From NCBI RefSeq assembly GCF_008806345.1, contig NZ_VZZJ01000011.1, positions 62,001-126,000 of the forward strand: a stretch of 64,000 nt of DNA, read 5' to 3'. This stretch comes from Methylobacterium planeticum (GTDB lineage: Bacteria; Pseudomonadota; Alphaproteobacteria; Rhizobiales; Beijerinckiaceae). Positions 25,399 to 33,968 of this stretch are shown one piece after another; within the stretch, counting starts at the first letter, position 1, and each line of letters begins with the position of its first letter. A program made the position numbers and the translations under genes. The notes under the pieces were generated by a model. It searched no databases. It saw only the letters and a program-made list of their open reading frames with translations, and was not told the DNA's origin.

Positions 25399-25969
25399 GA
25401 TGGTGTCGGTCCCGCACGGATGGCCGGACGCCGATGCGCCCGGTCCGGTCATCCCTAGCCCCTGGCTGACAATCTTGGCCATGACAGGGCACGGGCGTGG
25501 CGGTGCCGCCTGAGAATTGCGGGCGGGCCCCGGGCTGTTGCGCCCGCGGCACAGGGTGGGCGGCTCACCCCAGGGTTGCTTGCGGCCACGCACAGGCCAC
25601 CGCATGATCCTCGATCGTCAGGCGACACCTCTTCCGATCGCGACGGCCCGCTTGCAGGCGGGCTTGCGGCGAGTTGGCCCGACGCCGCCATTCGAGTGGG
25701 CGGATCGGAGAGGGGGTGAGCCATGTGATCGGGTTTGCGATCATCACCATCACGGTGACGAAAAACGCCAGCGCGTGGTCTCTGACCATCACGGTGGCGC
25801 TGATCTAGGGATCGCGTCATCCATCGTCTGAACAGGACAGCGCGAGACTGCAACTCTCGCGGCGTCCGCCTTCGGCTGAGACGATGCCGTTTTTAGAGGG
25901 CAATACCGCCTTCGTTTCAAATGCGCGCCTCCCCTCGACGAACGGCCGCGCTCCCGGCATGAAGGGCGC
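25399..25969. other. Long intergenic region between DUF900 and meaB
   Basis: About 570 bases with no well-supported gene. It contains a short hydrophobic plus-strand ORF (25716-25808, listed separately) and within it two copies of ACCATCACGGTG about 45 bases apart. Several opposite-strand frames are open but show no recognisable protein. AT-rich patches occur near 25840-25930, upstream of meaB, where its promoter should be. Confidence 0.35.
25716..25808 (+). CDS. Possible 30-residue hydrophobic small ORF
   Basis: GTG at 25716 directly follows the purine-rich GGAGAGGG and opens a 30-codon frame ending in TAG. The peptide (AIITITVTKNASAWSLTITV in its middle) is Ile/Thr/Val-rich with an internal repeat of the T-I-T-V type, like a small membrane or amyloid-prone peptide. 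There is no homologue to support it; codon use cannot distinguish it from chance, and the ribosome site may be too close to the GTG. Confidence 0.25.
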   Translation: MSHVIGFAIITITVTKNASAWSLTITVALI

Positions 25970-26962
25970 ATGGCCGTTCCTCCCGCACTCGACCTCGACA
26001 CGCTCCGCGAACGCCTGCTGGCCGGCAACCGCGCCGCCCTCGCACGCGCGATCACGCTGGCGGAATCGAAGCGCGCGGATCACCGGACGGCGGCGCGCGA
26101 CCTGATCGACGCGGTGCTGCCCCAGACGGGCGGCGCGATCCGGGTCGGCATCACCGGCGTGCCCGGGGTGGGCAAGTCCACGACGATCGACGCCCTCGGG
26201 GCGAACCTCACGGAGGCCGGCCACAAGGTCGCGGTGCTCGCCGTCGACCCCTCCTCGTCGCGGACCGGCGGCTCCATCCTCGGCGACAAGACCCGGATGG
26301 CGCGCCTCGCCGTCGACCCCAACGCCTTCATCCGGCCCTCGCCCTCCTCCGGCACCCTCGGGGGCGTCGCCGCCAAGACCCGCGAGACCATGCTGCTCTG
26401 CGAGGCGGCGGGCTTCGACGTGATCCTCGTCGAGACGGTCGGCGTCGGCCAGTCTGAGACGGCGGTGGCCGACCTCACCGACTTCTTCCTCGTCCTGATG
26501 CTGCCGGGGGCGGGCGACGAGCTGCAGGGCATCAAAAAGGGCATCCTCGAACTCGCCGACATGATCGCGGTCAACAAGGCCGACGAGGGCGAGGGTGAGC
26601 GCCGGGCGAACGCCGCCGCCTCGGAATACCGGGCGGCGCTGCATATCCTGACGCCGCCCTCGGCCACCTGGACGCCGCCCGTGGTGACGATCTCGGGGCT
26701 CAACAACAAGCGCCTCGACGCGATGTGGCAGAAGGTCGTCGACCACCGCGAGAAGCTGACCGCCACGGGAGAGATCGCCAAGCGCCGCCGCGCGCAGGAC
26801 GTGAAGTGGATGTGGGCCCTCGTGCACGAGCGCCTGCACCAGCGCCTCGTCGGCTCCCCCGAGGTGCGCAAGGCGACGGCCGAGGCGGAGGCCGCGGTCG
26901 CGGGCGGCGCGCATTCGCCGGCCGCCGGCGCGGAGACCATCGCGACGCTGATCGGCCTGTGA
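25970..26962 (+). CDS. meaB: MeaB, methylmalonyl-CoA mutase-protecting G3E GTPase
   Basis: P-loop GTPase (330 aa) that assembles and protects the adenosylcobalamin enzyme methylmalonyl-CoA mutase; it was first defined in Methylobacterium extorquens, where it is needed for growth on C1 and C2 compounds. Walker A is [17 protein letters not shown] (residues ~60-76), the Walker B/switch region [14 protein letters not shown], and the base-recognition motif [21 protein letters not shown] is the family switch segment. A C-terminal dimerisation arm (~280-330) follows. No mutase gene is nearby. It overlaps the next gene by GTGA. Confidence 0.95.
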   Translation: MAVPPALDLDTLRERLLAGNRAALARAITLAESKRADHRTAARDLIDAVLPQTGGAIRVGITGVPGVGKSTTIDALGANLTEAGHKVAVLAVDPSSSRTGGSILGDKTRMARLAVDPNAFIRPSPSSGTLGGVAAKTRETMLLCEAAGFDVILVETVGVGQSETAVADLTDFFLVLMLPGAGDELQGIKKGILELADMIAVNKADEGEGERRANAAASEYRAALHILTPPSATWTPPVVTISGLNNKRLDAMWQKVVDHREKLTATGEIAKRRRAQDVKWMWALVHERLHQRLVGSPEVRKATAEAEAAVAGGAHSPAAGAETIATLIGL

Positions 26963-27594
26963 CGGGACACGGTCCCCTCCTGATCACCGGGTTCGGTCCC
27001 TTTCCGCGCATGCCGGTGAACCCGAGCGCGGCGCTCGCCCGCCGCCTCGGCACGCTCCCCCGCCTGAGACTGGCGCTGGGGCAGCCGCCGCGGGTGCTGG
27101 AGCTGCGCACCCGCTACGACGCGATCCCCGAGACCTTCGTGCCCGCCCTGGCCGAGCGGCCGGTGGCGGTGCTGATGTTCGGCGTCGCCGCCAGCGCCCA
27201 GCGGCTGCGGGTCGAGATGCGAGGCCGCAACCGGGCGAGCCGCCTGTTCCCCGACGCCTCCGGCACGCGGCCCGCGCGCCTGACCCTCGATGCGGACGGC
27301 CCGGCGGAACGGCGCAGCAGCGTGGCGGCGGCGGCCCGCGCCGTCCTGCGCCGCCACGGGGTTCCGGCGGCGGCCTCGCGGGATGCCGGGCGCTACCTCT
27401 GCAATGCGAGCTATTACCGGGCGCTGGCCGAGGCGTGCCCGGTCCTGTTCCTGCACATCCCGCCCCGCGCGCCGCCTCATGCCCGGGTCCGGCGGCCGGC
27501 GCAGGGACGGGCCGCGACCGATTCCGAGCGCCTCCTGCGGGCGTTGACCGGCATCGCCGCTATGCTCGCGCGGCGGGGCCGGGGCGGCCACTGA
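26959..27594 (+). CDS. Pyroglutamyl-peptidase I-like (peptidase C15) protein
   Basis: Family C15 cysteine peptidase-like protein (211 aa) that in its canonical form removes N-terminal pyroglutamate. [15 protein letters not shown] is the C15 opening. The catalytic Cys is in [13 protein letters not shown] and the His in LFLHIPPRA. The usual catalytic Glu region (GLA-x-x-R/E-R-I-N) is changed to [18 protein letters not shown], so activity or specificity may differ. GTG start overlaps the meaB stop, giving an unusual meaB-pcp coupling. Confidence 0.8.
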   Translation: MTGHGPLLITGFGPFPRMPVNPSAALARRLGTLPRLRLALGQPPRVLELRTRYDAIPETFVPALAERPVAVLMFGVAASAQRLRVEMRGRNRASRLFPDASGTRPARLTLDADGPAERRSSVAAAARAVLRRHGVPAAASRDAGRYLCNASYYRALAEACPVLFLHIPPRAPPHARVRRPAQGRAATDSERLLRALTGIAAMLARRGRGGH

Positions 27595-27914
27595 CCGGTC
27601 AGGCCGCGTCGGAGGCTGCAGAGGCGGGCGCCCGGCACGGCGGCAGCGGCGGACAGGGTACCGCCTTCGTGTGGTCCGCTGCGTGGGAGCTGGTCCGGCC
27701 GCGACGGTCGCCTCGACCCGGAATGCCGGGGAGAAACCCTGAGGGATCCGCCCCGGTCCACGCGACGGGACGCGCCCGTACCCCAACGGGCCCGGCTTCA
27801 GGAAAAACTGCGCCGTGGCGGTGCACAAACGCCCCTTCGGGCGTTTGGTGACCGACGGATACCGGCGGCCGTGCTCCCCGCGCAGCCGCACGGAGACCGA
27901 GAGAGGAGACCACC
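27595..27914. other. Intergenic region upstream of the CsbD-like gene
   Basis: 320 bases without a gene. It holds a perfect nine-bp hairpin, CAAACGCCC (27826-27834) / GGGCGTTTG (27839-27847), with loop CTTC, about 70 bases before the CsbD-like start. No U-run follows, so it could be a 5'-UTR structure or a terminator for meaB-pcp. AGAGAGGAG precedes the CsbD-like ATG. Confidence 0.45.
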
Positions 27915-28259
27915 ATGGTTGATACGGATCGCATCGCCGGCACCGCCAAGGAACTCGGCGGCAAGGTTCAGGGCGCCGCGGGCGACTTCGTCGGATCGTC
28001 CCGCGAATCCGTCGAGGGCCGGTTCCGCGAGGCGCAGGGCAAGGCCCAGGACGCCTACGGCCAGGCCAAGGACACCCTGCGCAACGTCGCCGACGATGCC
28101 GCCGACTATGCCGGCGACGCCTATGACCGCGGCAGCGCCTACCTGCGCGACGGCAGCCGCGCCGTCGGCTCGCGCGTCGAGGAGAACCCCCTCGTCGCGC
28201 TGCTCATCGCGGGCGCGGTCGGCTACGGCCTCGCCCTGCTCCTGCACGGGCGCCGCTGA
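27915..28259 (+). CDS. CsbD/ElaB-like stress protein with C-terminal membrane anchor
   Basis: 114 aa. The N-terminal DRIAGTAKELGGKVQGAAGD is a CsbD-family segment (general-stress hydrophilin). The middle is a long amphipathic Ala/Asp/Tyr-rich helix with repeats of the form QAKDTLRNVADDAADYAGDA. The C-terminus is an ElaB/YqjD-type hairpin anchor (VEENPLVALLIAGAVGYGLA, then LLLHGRR). The combination suggests a stress-induced inner-membrane-anchored protein, perhaps under general stress control. A strong bidirectional terminator follows. Confidence 0.8.
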   Translation: MVDTDRIAGTAKELGGKVQGAAGDFVGSSRESVEGRFREAQGKAQDAYGQAKDTLRNVADDAADYAGDAYDRGSAYLRDGSRAVGSRVEENPLVALLIAGAVGYGLALLLHGRR

Positions 28260-28275
28260 GCCGCGCCGGAACTCT

Positions 28276-28304
28276 CGCCCTCCGGCCGCCGCGGCCGGAG
28301 GGCG
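28276..28304. terminator. Bidirectional 13-bp terminator hairpin
   Basis: CGCCCTCCGGCCG (28276-28288) pairs perfectly with 28292-28304 around a three-base loop, between two convergent genes (CsbD-like and 3-hydroxybutyrate dehydrogenase). Placement supports a shared terminator. Confidence 0.7.
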
Positions 28305-28311
28305 GGCCGCG

Positions 28312-29097
28312 CTACTGCGCGGTCCAGCCGCCGTCGACCGAGAGGTTGGCGCCCGTCATCTGGGTCGCAGCCGGCGAGCACAGGAACACCGCGATCGCCG
28401 CGACCTGATCGACGGTGACGAATTCCTTCGTCGGCTGCGCCTTGAGGAGCACATCCTCGATCACCTGCTCCTTCGTCAGCCCCCGCGCCTTCATGGTGTC
28501 GGGGATCTGGCTCTCGACGAGGGGCGTCCAGACATAGCCCGGCGAGATGCAGTTCGCCGTGATGCCGTGGGTGGCGAGTTCGAGGGCCACCGATTTCGTG
28601 AAGCCCGCGATGCCGTGCTTGGCCGCCACATAGGCGGACTTGAACGGCGAGGCCACGAGGGAGTGGGCCGAGGCCACGTTGACGATGCGCCCGAAGCCCC
28701 GCGCCTTCATGCCCGGCACCGCCGCATGCACGGTGTGGAAGGCGGAGGACAGGTTGATGGCGATGATGGCGTCCCACTTCTCCGGCGGGAATTCCTCGAC
28801 GGGCGAGACAAACTGGATGCCCGCGTTGTTGACGACGACGTCGATCCGCCCGAAGGCACCTTCGGCTTCCTCCATCATGGCGGCGATCTCGGACGGCTTC
28901 GTCATGTCGGCGCCGGAATAAAGCGCCCTCACGCCGCACTCCGCCTCGATGCCGGACCGGATCGCCTCGATCTCGTCGGGCTTGCCGAAGCCGTTGAGCA
29001 GGATGTCGGCCCCCTCGCGGGCCAGCGCCTTGGCGATGGCGAGGCCGATTCCGCTCGTGGAGCCGGTGATCACGGCGGCCTTGGATTTCAGGATCAT
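28312..29097 (-). CDS. bdhA: 3-Hydroxybutyrate dehydrogenase (SDR)
   Basis: Short-chain dehydrogenase (261 aa) oxidising 3-hydroxybutyrate to acetoacetate with NAD, used in poly-3-hydroxybutyrate breakdown. Rossmann motif AAVITGSTSGIGLAIAKAL (residues ~8-26), NNAG at ~90, catalytic Ser in VNVASAHSLVASP, and YVAAKHGIAGFTK with the Tyr-x3-Lys pair. The C-terminal block SPGYVWTPLVESQIPDT followed by FVTVDQVAAIAVFLCS distinguishes 3-hydroxybutyrate dehydrogenases from other SDRs. The start at 29097 (MILKSKAAV) is the usual position. Monocistronic. Confidence 0.93.
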   Translation of the reverse strand: MILKSKAAVITGSTSGIGLAIAKALAREGADILLNGFGKPDEIEAIRSGIEAECGVRALYSGADMTKPSEIAAMMEEAEGAFGRIDVVVNNAGIQFVSPVEEFPPEKWDAIIAINLSSAFHTVHAAVPGMKARGFGRIVNVASAHSLVASPFKSAYVAAKHGIAGFTKSVALELATHGITANCISPGYVWTPLVESQIPDTMKARGLTKEQVIEDVLLKAQPTKEFVTVDQVAAIAVFLCSPAATQMTGANLSVDGGWTAQ

Positions 29098-29439
29098 GGG
29101 TGTCCTCACTGCTTGGCGGCCCCGGCGCGAGGCGATGGCGGCGTCGGTCCGGTGTTGTAGCGGGAGGCATGCGGCGCGGTCACCCGTCCGGGCGGCCCCG
29201 CGGGGTGACGCTCGCACGAACCTGTCGCCCGCTCCCGGCACGCCGCTCGATCGGTCGCCGCGCCCCGGCGCCGTTGACACGCCGGTCCCGCTTCGCCAGT
29301 TTCCGCGGCGCCTGGGGCCGGGCGCCTCGCGGCGACGCCGTATCGTTGCCACATGCGCCTGCGAGACGGCCCCCTGGCGGCTCGGACACGCGCGGTGGGC
29401 CGGACCCTTTCTTCCGATACGATCTCCGAAGACGGTGTG
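29098..29439. other. Divergent intergenic region bdhA / accA
   Basis: About 340 bases containing the promoters of both genes but no clear -35/-10 pair. The accA frame is open from 29353, but the true start is taken as 29440. Nothing else was seen. Confidence 0.35.
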
Positions 29440-30393
29440 ATGCGCTCCTATCTCGACTTCGAAAAGCCCGTTGCGGAGCTGGAGGCGAAGCTCGAGGAAT
29501 TGCGCGCCGTGGGCGAGCGCGACGGCGCCGTCTCGATCAGCGAAGAGGTCGGACGCCTCGAGGTGAAGGCGGCCCAGGCCCTCGCCGAGATCTACGCCAA
29601 TCTCACGCCCTGGCAGAAGACCCAGGTCGCCCGACATCCGCAACGGCCGCACTTCGTCGATTACTGCGCCGGGCTGATCACCGATTTCACCCCGCTGGCG
29701 GGCGACCGCAGCTTCGGCGAGGACGAGGCGATCGTCGGCGGCTTCGGACGCTTCCAGGGCCGGCCCGTCTGCGTGCTGGGCCAGGAGAAGGGCGCCACCA
29801 CCGAGACGCGCCTGCGCCACAATTTCGGCATGGCCAAGCCCGAGGGCTACCGCAAGGCGGTGCGCCTGATGGAGCTCGCCGACCGCTTCGGCCTGCCGGT
29901 CCTCGCCTTCGTCGACACCGCCGGCGCCTTCCCGGGCATCGAAGCCGAGGAGCGCGGCCAGGCTGAGGCCATCGCCCGCTCGACCGAGGCCTGTCTCGCC
30001 CTCGGCGTGGCGAACGTCGCCCTCGTCATCGGCGAGGGCGGCTCGGGGGGCGCCATCGCCCTCGCCACGGCCAACCGCGTCCTGATGCTGGAGCACGCGA
30101 TCTACGGGGTGATCTCCCCCGAGGGTGCCGCCTCGATCCTGTGGCGCGACCAGGGCCGGGCGCACGATGCGGCCACCGCCATGAAGATCACCGCGCAGGA
30201 CCTGCTGCGCCTCGGCATCATCGACACCATCGTGCCGGAGGCGACCGGGGGCGCGCATCGCGACCGGGAGGGGGCGATCACGGCCGCGGGCACCGCCCTC
30301 GCGGCGGCATTGGCGGAGTTCGACGGAATGGGCGCCGCCGAGATCCGCGACCGGCGCGCCGCGAAGTTCCTCGAGATCGGGCGCAAGCTGTGA
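29440..30393 (+). CDS. accA: Acetyl-CoA carboxylase carboxyltransferase alpha subunit
   Basis: Alpha subunit (317 aa) of the carboxyltransferase that makes malonyl-CoA for fatty-acid synthesis. Starts MRSYLDFEKPVAELEAKLEE. Recognisable blocks are RHPQRPHFVDYCAGLITDF, GQEKGATTETRLRHNFGMAK, PVLAFVDTAGAFPGIEAEER and GEGGSGGAIALATANRVLML. ATG at 29440 is chosen from the conserved N-terminus. The stop overlaps the GTG of a DUF1796 gene (GTGA at 30390), so an essential gene is coupled to one of unknown function. Confidence 0.96.
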   Translation: MRSYLDFEKPVAELEAKLEELRAVGERDGAVSISEEVGRLEVKAAQALAEIYANLTPWQKTQVARHPQRPHFVDYCAGLITDFTPLAGDRSFGEDEAIVGGFGRFQGRPVCVLGQEKGATTETRLRHNFGMAKPEGYRKAVRLMELADRFGLPVLAFVDTAGAFPGIEAEERGQAEAIARSTEACLALGVANVALVIGEGGSGGAIALATANRVLMLEHAIYGVISPEGAASILWRDQGRAHDAATAMKITAQDLLRLGIIDTIVPEATGGAHRDREGAITAAGTALAAALAEFDGMGAAEIRDRRAAKFLEIGRKL

Positions 30394-31154
30394 GCCGGAC
30401 CGGGGACGGCTCGTCGAGCCGCCCCTTCCCCATCCCCTTCGCCATCCCCCGCGCCGCCGGCCTCCTGCGCTCGCTCCGCCGCATCGGCGGCCGGACCGCG
30501 CGGGAGCCCGGACTCGTCAACCACGTCTCGCTCGGCACCCATTGCCACATGGCGCAGGTGCTGAAGACCCTCGGCCTGCGCACCTGGTCGGGGCCCTTCG
30601 ACTGGATCTTCTCGACGCCCGGCATGGTCCGCGACTGCCTCGCGGACGATTTCGCCACCCTCCTCGACCGCTCGCAATTCGAGACCATCCCGGTCGCCGA
30701 GCGCCCGGAGCCCGGAATCGGCCGCTGCCGCCACCGGCTCTACCGGGAGCGCTACGACCACCCTTGCGTGTTCAACCATCACGATCCGGCCTCGAGCGCG
30801 GCCGACTACACCTTCCTGACCGAGGGGGTGCGCCGGTTCCGGACCGCCCTCGGCACGCCTCGGGCCCGGAACCAGTTCTGGATGATGACGGCGCTCGACA
30901 CGCAGGCCGAGGTCGTTGCCCATATCTGCGACGTTTTGGCGCGTCATGGCGATGGAAACCGCCTGATCGTCATCCAGGTCGCCGCCGGACAGACCGAGCC
31001 GCGTGCCGCTCTGCGTCAGGCCGGCCCGAACCTGCGCTGGCTGTCCCTCGAGACCCGCTCGGCCTCCGTCGGCCTGCGCTTCGCCGACCCGGCGGACGAC
31101 CGGGCGCTCGCGGCGCTTGTCGAGCGTGAATCCGCACATCCCGGCCGGCCCTGA
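30390..31154 (+). CDS. DUF1796 putative papain-like cysteine peptidase
   Basis: 254 aa. NHVSLGTHCHMAQVLKTLGL followed by RTWSGPFDWIFSTP is the DUF1796 signature (S-L-G-x-x-C-x...P-F-D-W), with the candidate nucleophile Cys in GTHCHMAQ. RYDHPCVFNHHDP lies in the middle and contains the candidate His. Residues 1-40 are basic and proline-rich. DUF1796 proteins are predicted papain-like and are often linked to polysaccharide or glycosyltransferase genes, none of which are here. GTG start overlaps the accA stop. Confidence 0.75.
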   Translation: MSRTGDGSSSRPFPIPFAIPRAAGLLRSLRRIGGRTAREPGLVNHVSLGTHCHMAQVLKTLGLRTWSGPFDWIFSTPGMVRDCLADDFATLLDRSQFETIPVAERPEPGIGRCRHRLYRERYDHPCVFNHHDPASSAADYTFLTEGVRRFRTALGTPRARNQFWMMTALDTQAEVVAHICDVLARHGDGNRLIVIQVAAGQTEPRAALRQAGPNLRWLSLETRSASVGLRFADPADDRALAALVERESAHPGRP

Positions 31155-31297
31155 GCGCTATGCACAGGAGGGCGCCACCGTGTCTTCCGGATCATTGCGG
31201 TAAGGCCCGGGTAAGTTTAACGGGGCTAATGGGTTGGGGAGTGACGTTCGACGGGTGGATCCCCCGCGGACGGTTGGTTTTGAGGACGGGGTTCCCC

Positions 31298-32785
31298 ATG
31301 GCTTTGCGTCCGCTCGCGGTTGCGAGTCTCATCGCGTTCGCGCTCTCCCTCGGCGCCTGCCAGGACGGCACGTTCGGCGGCGGCGGCTCGACCCGTCACC
31401 TGACGCCGATCCCGCCGAAGACCCTCGCGCTCATGCAGACCAAGGGGATGTCGCAGGGCGACCCGATCCTGATCCGCGCCTACAAGAAGGAAGCGGAGAT
31501 GGAGGTCTGGAAGCGCGGCGCCTCCGGCCAGTACGCCCTCCTGAAGACTTTCCCGATCTGCCGCTGGTCCGGCCAGCTCGGCCCGAAGACCAAGCAGGGC
31601 GACCGTCAGGCGCCGGAGGGCTTCTACACGATCACCCCGGGCCAGATGAACCCGAACTCGGCCTATTACCTCTCCTTCGACACCGGCTACCCGAACGCCT
31701 TCGACCGGGCGAACGGCCGCACGGGCAACTATATCATGGTCCACGGGACCTGCTCGTCGGCCGGGTGCTTCGCCATGACGGACGAGTCCATGGCCGAGAT
31801 CTACGCGGTCGCCCGCGAGGCTTTCGCCGGCGGGCAGCGGGCCTTCCAGTTCCAGTCCTACCCGTTCCGGATGACGGCGCAGAACGTCGCGAAGTTCCGC
31901 AACGACCCGAACGCCCCGTTCTGGAAGAACCTCAAGGAGGGCTCGGACTACTTCGAGGCGCTTCGCGAGGAGCCGAAGGTGGGCCAGTGCGGCAACCGCT
32001 ACGTCTTCGGCGGGGCCGACGCGGCGGCGGGCTCGTGCAGCCCGAAGGTCGACACGCTGGTCGCCGAGAAGCGCGAGAAGGACAACCAGGAGATCGCCGC
32101 GCTGATCGCCAAGGGCACGGCGGCGACGCGCGTGGTCTACGACGACGGCGACCAGAACCCGGTCTTCCGCGGCCAGACGACGGGCGCCATCGCGAGCCTC
32201 GGCTCCCAATCCGAGCAGGAACTGGCCTACGCGCCCAAGGATTATGCACGCCACAATCTCGGCGACGTCAGCCGGCCCGAGAGCCTGGCCGCCGGTCCGC
32301 GCGAGGTCGAGGTCGACGCGAAGGGCCGGCCCGTGATGATGGCCGCCGCGGAGGCGCCGATCCCCACCAAGGCCGCGGCCGCCGCCCTCGCCAGGAAGGG
32401 CACGCCCAAGGACGAGAAGAAGACCGCGGCGCCGACCCTGATGGCGAAGCAGGCGGAGCCCATCGTCGAACCCAACAAGTCGATCGAGCCCAGCAAGCCT
32501 GCGGCTCCCGCCCGCGTCACCGTGGCGGATGCGGACGGCGACCCGTCCGCCTACCAGAAGGTCTTCGGCACCCTCTTCGGCAAGGCCGCGCCGGCCCCCA
32601 CCCCCGCGACCCCGGCGGTCGACGCCGCCCTGCCGGCCCAGCCCGAGCCCACGCCGGTTCAGGCCGCGCGGAACGCCCACGCGGCGGCCCATCCGGCCAG
32701 GAAGGCCCCGGCGCCCGTCGTCAAGTCGGCGAAGGTGGAGGCCAAGGCGCCGGAGAAGCGCGCAGCGGATCCCGCGAAGAATTGA
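31298..32785 (+). CDS. YafK-type L,D-transpeptidase lipoprotein
   Basis: Lipoprotein (495 aa) with a YafK/DpaA-type L,D-transpeptidase domain, a group that includes enzymes cutting covalent peptidoglycan-lipoprotein links. Signal peptide with lipobox SLGAC (residues ~16-20). The catalytic domain (~40-190) has IRAYKKEAEMEVWKR, FPICRWSGQLGPKTKQGDRQ, PEGFY and the active-site block YIMVHGTCSSAGCFAMTDE, with Cys in SAGCF. After ~215, a long Ala/Pro/Lys-rich low-complexity region (to 495) probably spans the periplasm. The ATG at 31298 starts the signal peptide; the frame opens earlier but without homology. A terminator-like hairpin follows. Confidence 0.9.
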   Translation: MALRPLAVASLIAFALSLGACQDGTFGGGGSTRHLTPIPPKTLALMQTKGMSQGDPILIRAYKKEAEMEVWKRGASGQYALLKTFPICRWSGQLGPKTKQGDRQAPEGFYTITPGQMNPNSAYYLSFDTGYPNAFDRANGRTGNYIMVHGTCSSAGCFAMTDESMAEIYAVAREAFAGGQRAFQFQSYPFRMTAQNVAKFRNDPNAPFWKNLKEGSDYFEALREEPKVGQCGNRYVFGGADAAAGSCSPKVDTLVAEKREKDNQEIAALIAKGTAATRVVYDDGDQNPVFRGQTTGAIASLGSQSEQELAYAPKDYARHNLGDVSRPESLAAGPREVEVDAKGRPVMMAAAEAPIPTKAAAAALARKGTPKDEKKTAAPTLMAKQAEPIVEPNKSIEPSKPAAPARVTVADADGDPSAYQKVFGTLFGKAAPAPTPATPAVDAALPAQPEPTPVQAARNAHAAAHPARKAPAPVVKSAKVEAKAPEKRAADPAKN

Positions 32786-32821
32786 GGGCTGCGGACGCAC
32801 GCGCGTCCCGGTCAAAAGAAT

Positions 32822-32848
32822 AGGGGCCCCGCGAGGGACCCCTTTCTT
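32822..32848 (+). terminator. Terminator after the YafK-type gene
   Basis: AGGGG-C-CCC / GGG-A-CCCCT hairpin with loop GCGA, followed by TTTCTT. It lies between two convergent genes, so it can serve both. Confidence 0.65.
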
Positions 32849-32869
32849 GATTGCCGTGATGCCGGCGAC

Positions 32870-33118
32870 TCACATGCCGCGGCGCATGTCCCGACGCATC
32901 TCGCGGCGCATCATGCGACGCTCCATGTGACGGTGCATCGCCCGGCGCTCCATGCGCCGATGCATCATGCGGCGCTCCATCGGGGTCATGTAGACATGAG
33001 TGATGGCGTCGGGGGCGGTCACGCCCATGGGCGCGCCCGGAGCGGCCGAGGCGGAGGTCGCGAGGCTCGCACCGCCGAGCGTGGCGAGAACGGCGATGGC
33101 GAAGGACAATTTCCTCAC
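32870..33118 (-). CDS. Secreted Met/Arg/His-rich repeat peptide
   Basis: 82 aa with a clear signal peptide (MRKLSFAIAVLATLGGASLA, cleavage near SASA-APG). After a short linker with ITHVYMTPM the mature protein is a run of imperfect four-residue repeats of the type M-x-R-R (MERR, MMHRRMERRA, MHRHMERRMM, MRREMRRDMRRGM). Alternating Met/His and Arg suggests either a charged amphipathic helix or a copper/silver-binding or Met-sulfoxide-trapping periplasmic peptide; function unknown. It is monocistronic, convergent with the YafK-type gene. Confidence 0.75.
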   Translation of the reverse strand: MRKLSFAIAVLATLGGASLATSASAAPGAPMGVTAPDAITHVYMTPMERRMMHRRMERRAMHRHMERRMMRREMRRDMRRGM

Positions 33119-33251
33119 TGAGCAGACTCCTGGTCTCTGAATTCCGAGCGCGGCACCCGGTTTTTTCTCCGGGAAGGGGCTCCCGGAGAGGGGTCTCGCG
33201 CCTCGCGGCGCGGCGGGTCTCCGCAGGGACCCGCCGGCTACAACTTCTGGA

Positions 33252-33968
33252 TCAGAGATTCGTTTCCTCGAAAGCCTTCACCCACTCGGCGCAGATGCCG
33301 GAGCGGACGATGTCGTCGCGGGTGAACTCCACCACGGGGACGGGCATCATGCGGCTCTTGATGAGGTGGATGACGGTGCGCAGCCCCGAGGTCTCGCGCA
33401 GGTCGGTCTGCGAGACGTCGCCGTTGATGATGACCTGGCAATCGTCGCCGATGCGGGTCAGGAACATCTTGATCTCGGCGGTGGTGGTGTTCTGCGCCTC
33501 GTCGAGGATCACGAGGCAGTTCTTGAAGGTGCGCCCGCGCATCACCTCGAAGGGCACGATCTCGATGTCGCCGGTCTTGAGGGCGATGTCGAAGGCGGCC
33601 GCGCCCATGCGCTCCTTCATGGCCTCGGTCAGGGGGGCGACCCAGGGGGCGATCTTCTCCTCGAGGGTGCCGGGGAAGAAGCCGAGGGAGCGGCCGGAGG
33701 GGACGTTGGGCCGGGTGATCACCACCTTGGCGATCCGGCGCTGCCGGAGCTGGTCCGCGGCGCGGGTCCCGGCGATGAAGGTCTTTCCGGTGCCGGCGGG
33801 GCCGAGCACGATGACTTGGGCGTGGAGGGCGAGGGCGTCGAGGTACTCGGCTTGTCGTTCCGTCAGGGGTTGGATGGGGCTTAAGTTCCGCTCCTCATCG
33901 AAGCGGGTCCGGTGCATGCGGACCGGGCGATCTTCAACCAGCTCAAGTCGTGCGCGCCGTCTTTTCAT
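33252..33968 (-). CDS. phoH: PhoH family ATPase
   Basis: PhoH-type P-loop NTPase (238 aa) related to the helicase part of PhoH, linked in other bacteria to RNA metabolism. PLTERQAEYLDALALHAQVI precedes Walker A VLGPAGTGKTFIA. The Walker B is CLVILDEAQNTT, followed by the sensor QVIINGDVSQTDL. VITRPNVPSGRSLGFFPG is a conserved PhoH segment. The start MKRRRARLELVEDRP gives a basic N-terminus. It is the short PhoH form without an N-terminal PIN domain. Monocistronic. Confidence 0.92.
   Translation of the reverse strand: MKRRRARLELVEDRPVRMHRTRFDEERNLSPIQPLTERQAEYLDALALHAQVIVLGPAGTGKTFIAGTRAADQLRQRRIAKVVITRPNVPSGRSLGFFPGTLEEKIAPWVAPLTEAMKERMGAAAFDIALKTGDIEIVPFEVMRGRTFKNCLVILDEAQNTTTAEIKMFLTRIGDDCQVIINGDVSQTDLRETSGLRTVIHLIKSRMMPVPVVEFTRDDIVRSGICAEWVKAFEETNL

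Noticed and set aside
27801..27850. EcfG-type general stress promoter before the CsbD-like gene
   Set aside because: GGAAAA at 27801 has no CGTT at the right distance; the CGTTT at 27842 is about 40 bases away.
33161..33188. Hairpin CTCCGGGA/TCCCGGAG next to six T as a terminator
   Set aside because: On the plus strand the T-run precedes the stem, and for the minus-strand phoH transcript it would be an A-run; it is not a terminator in either direction.
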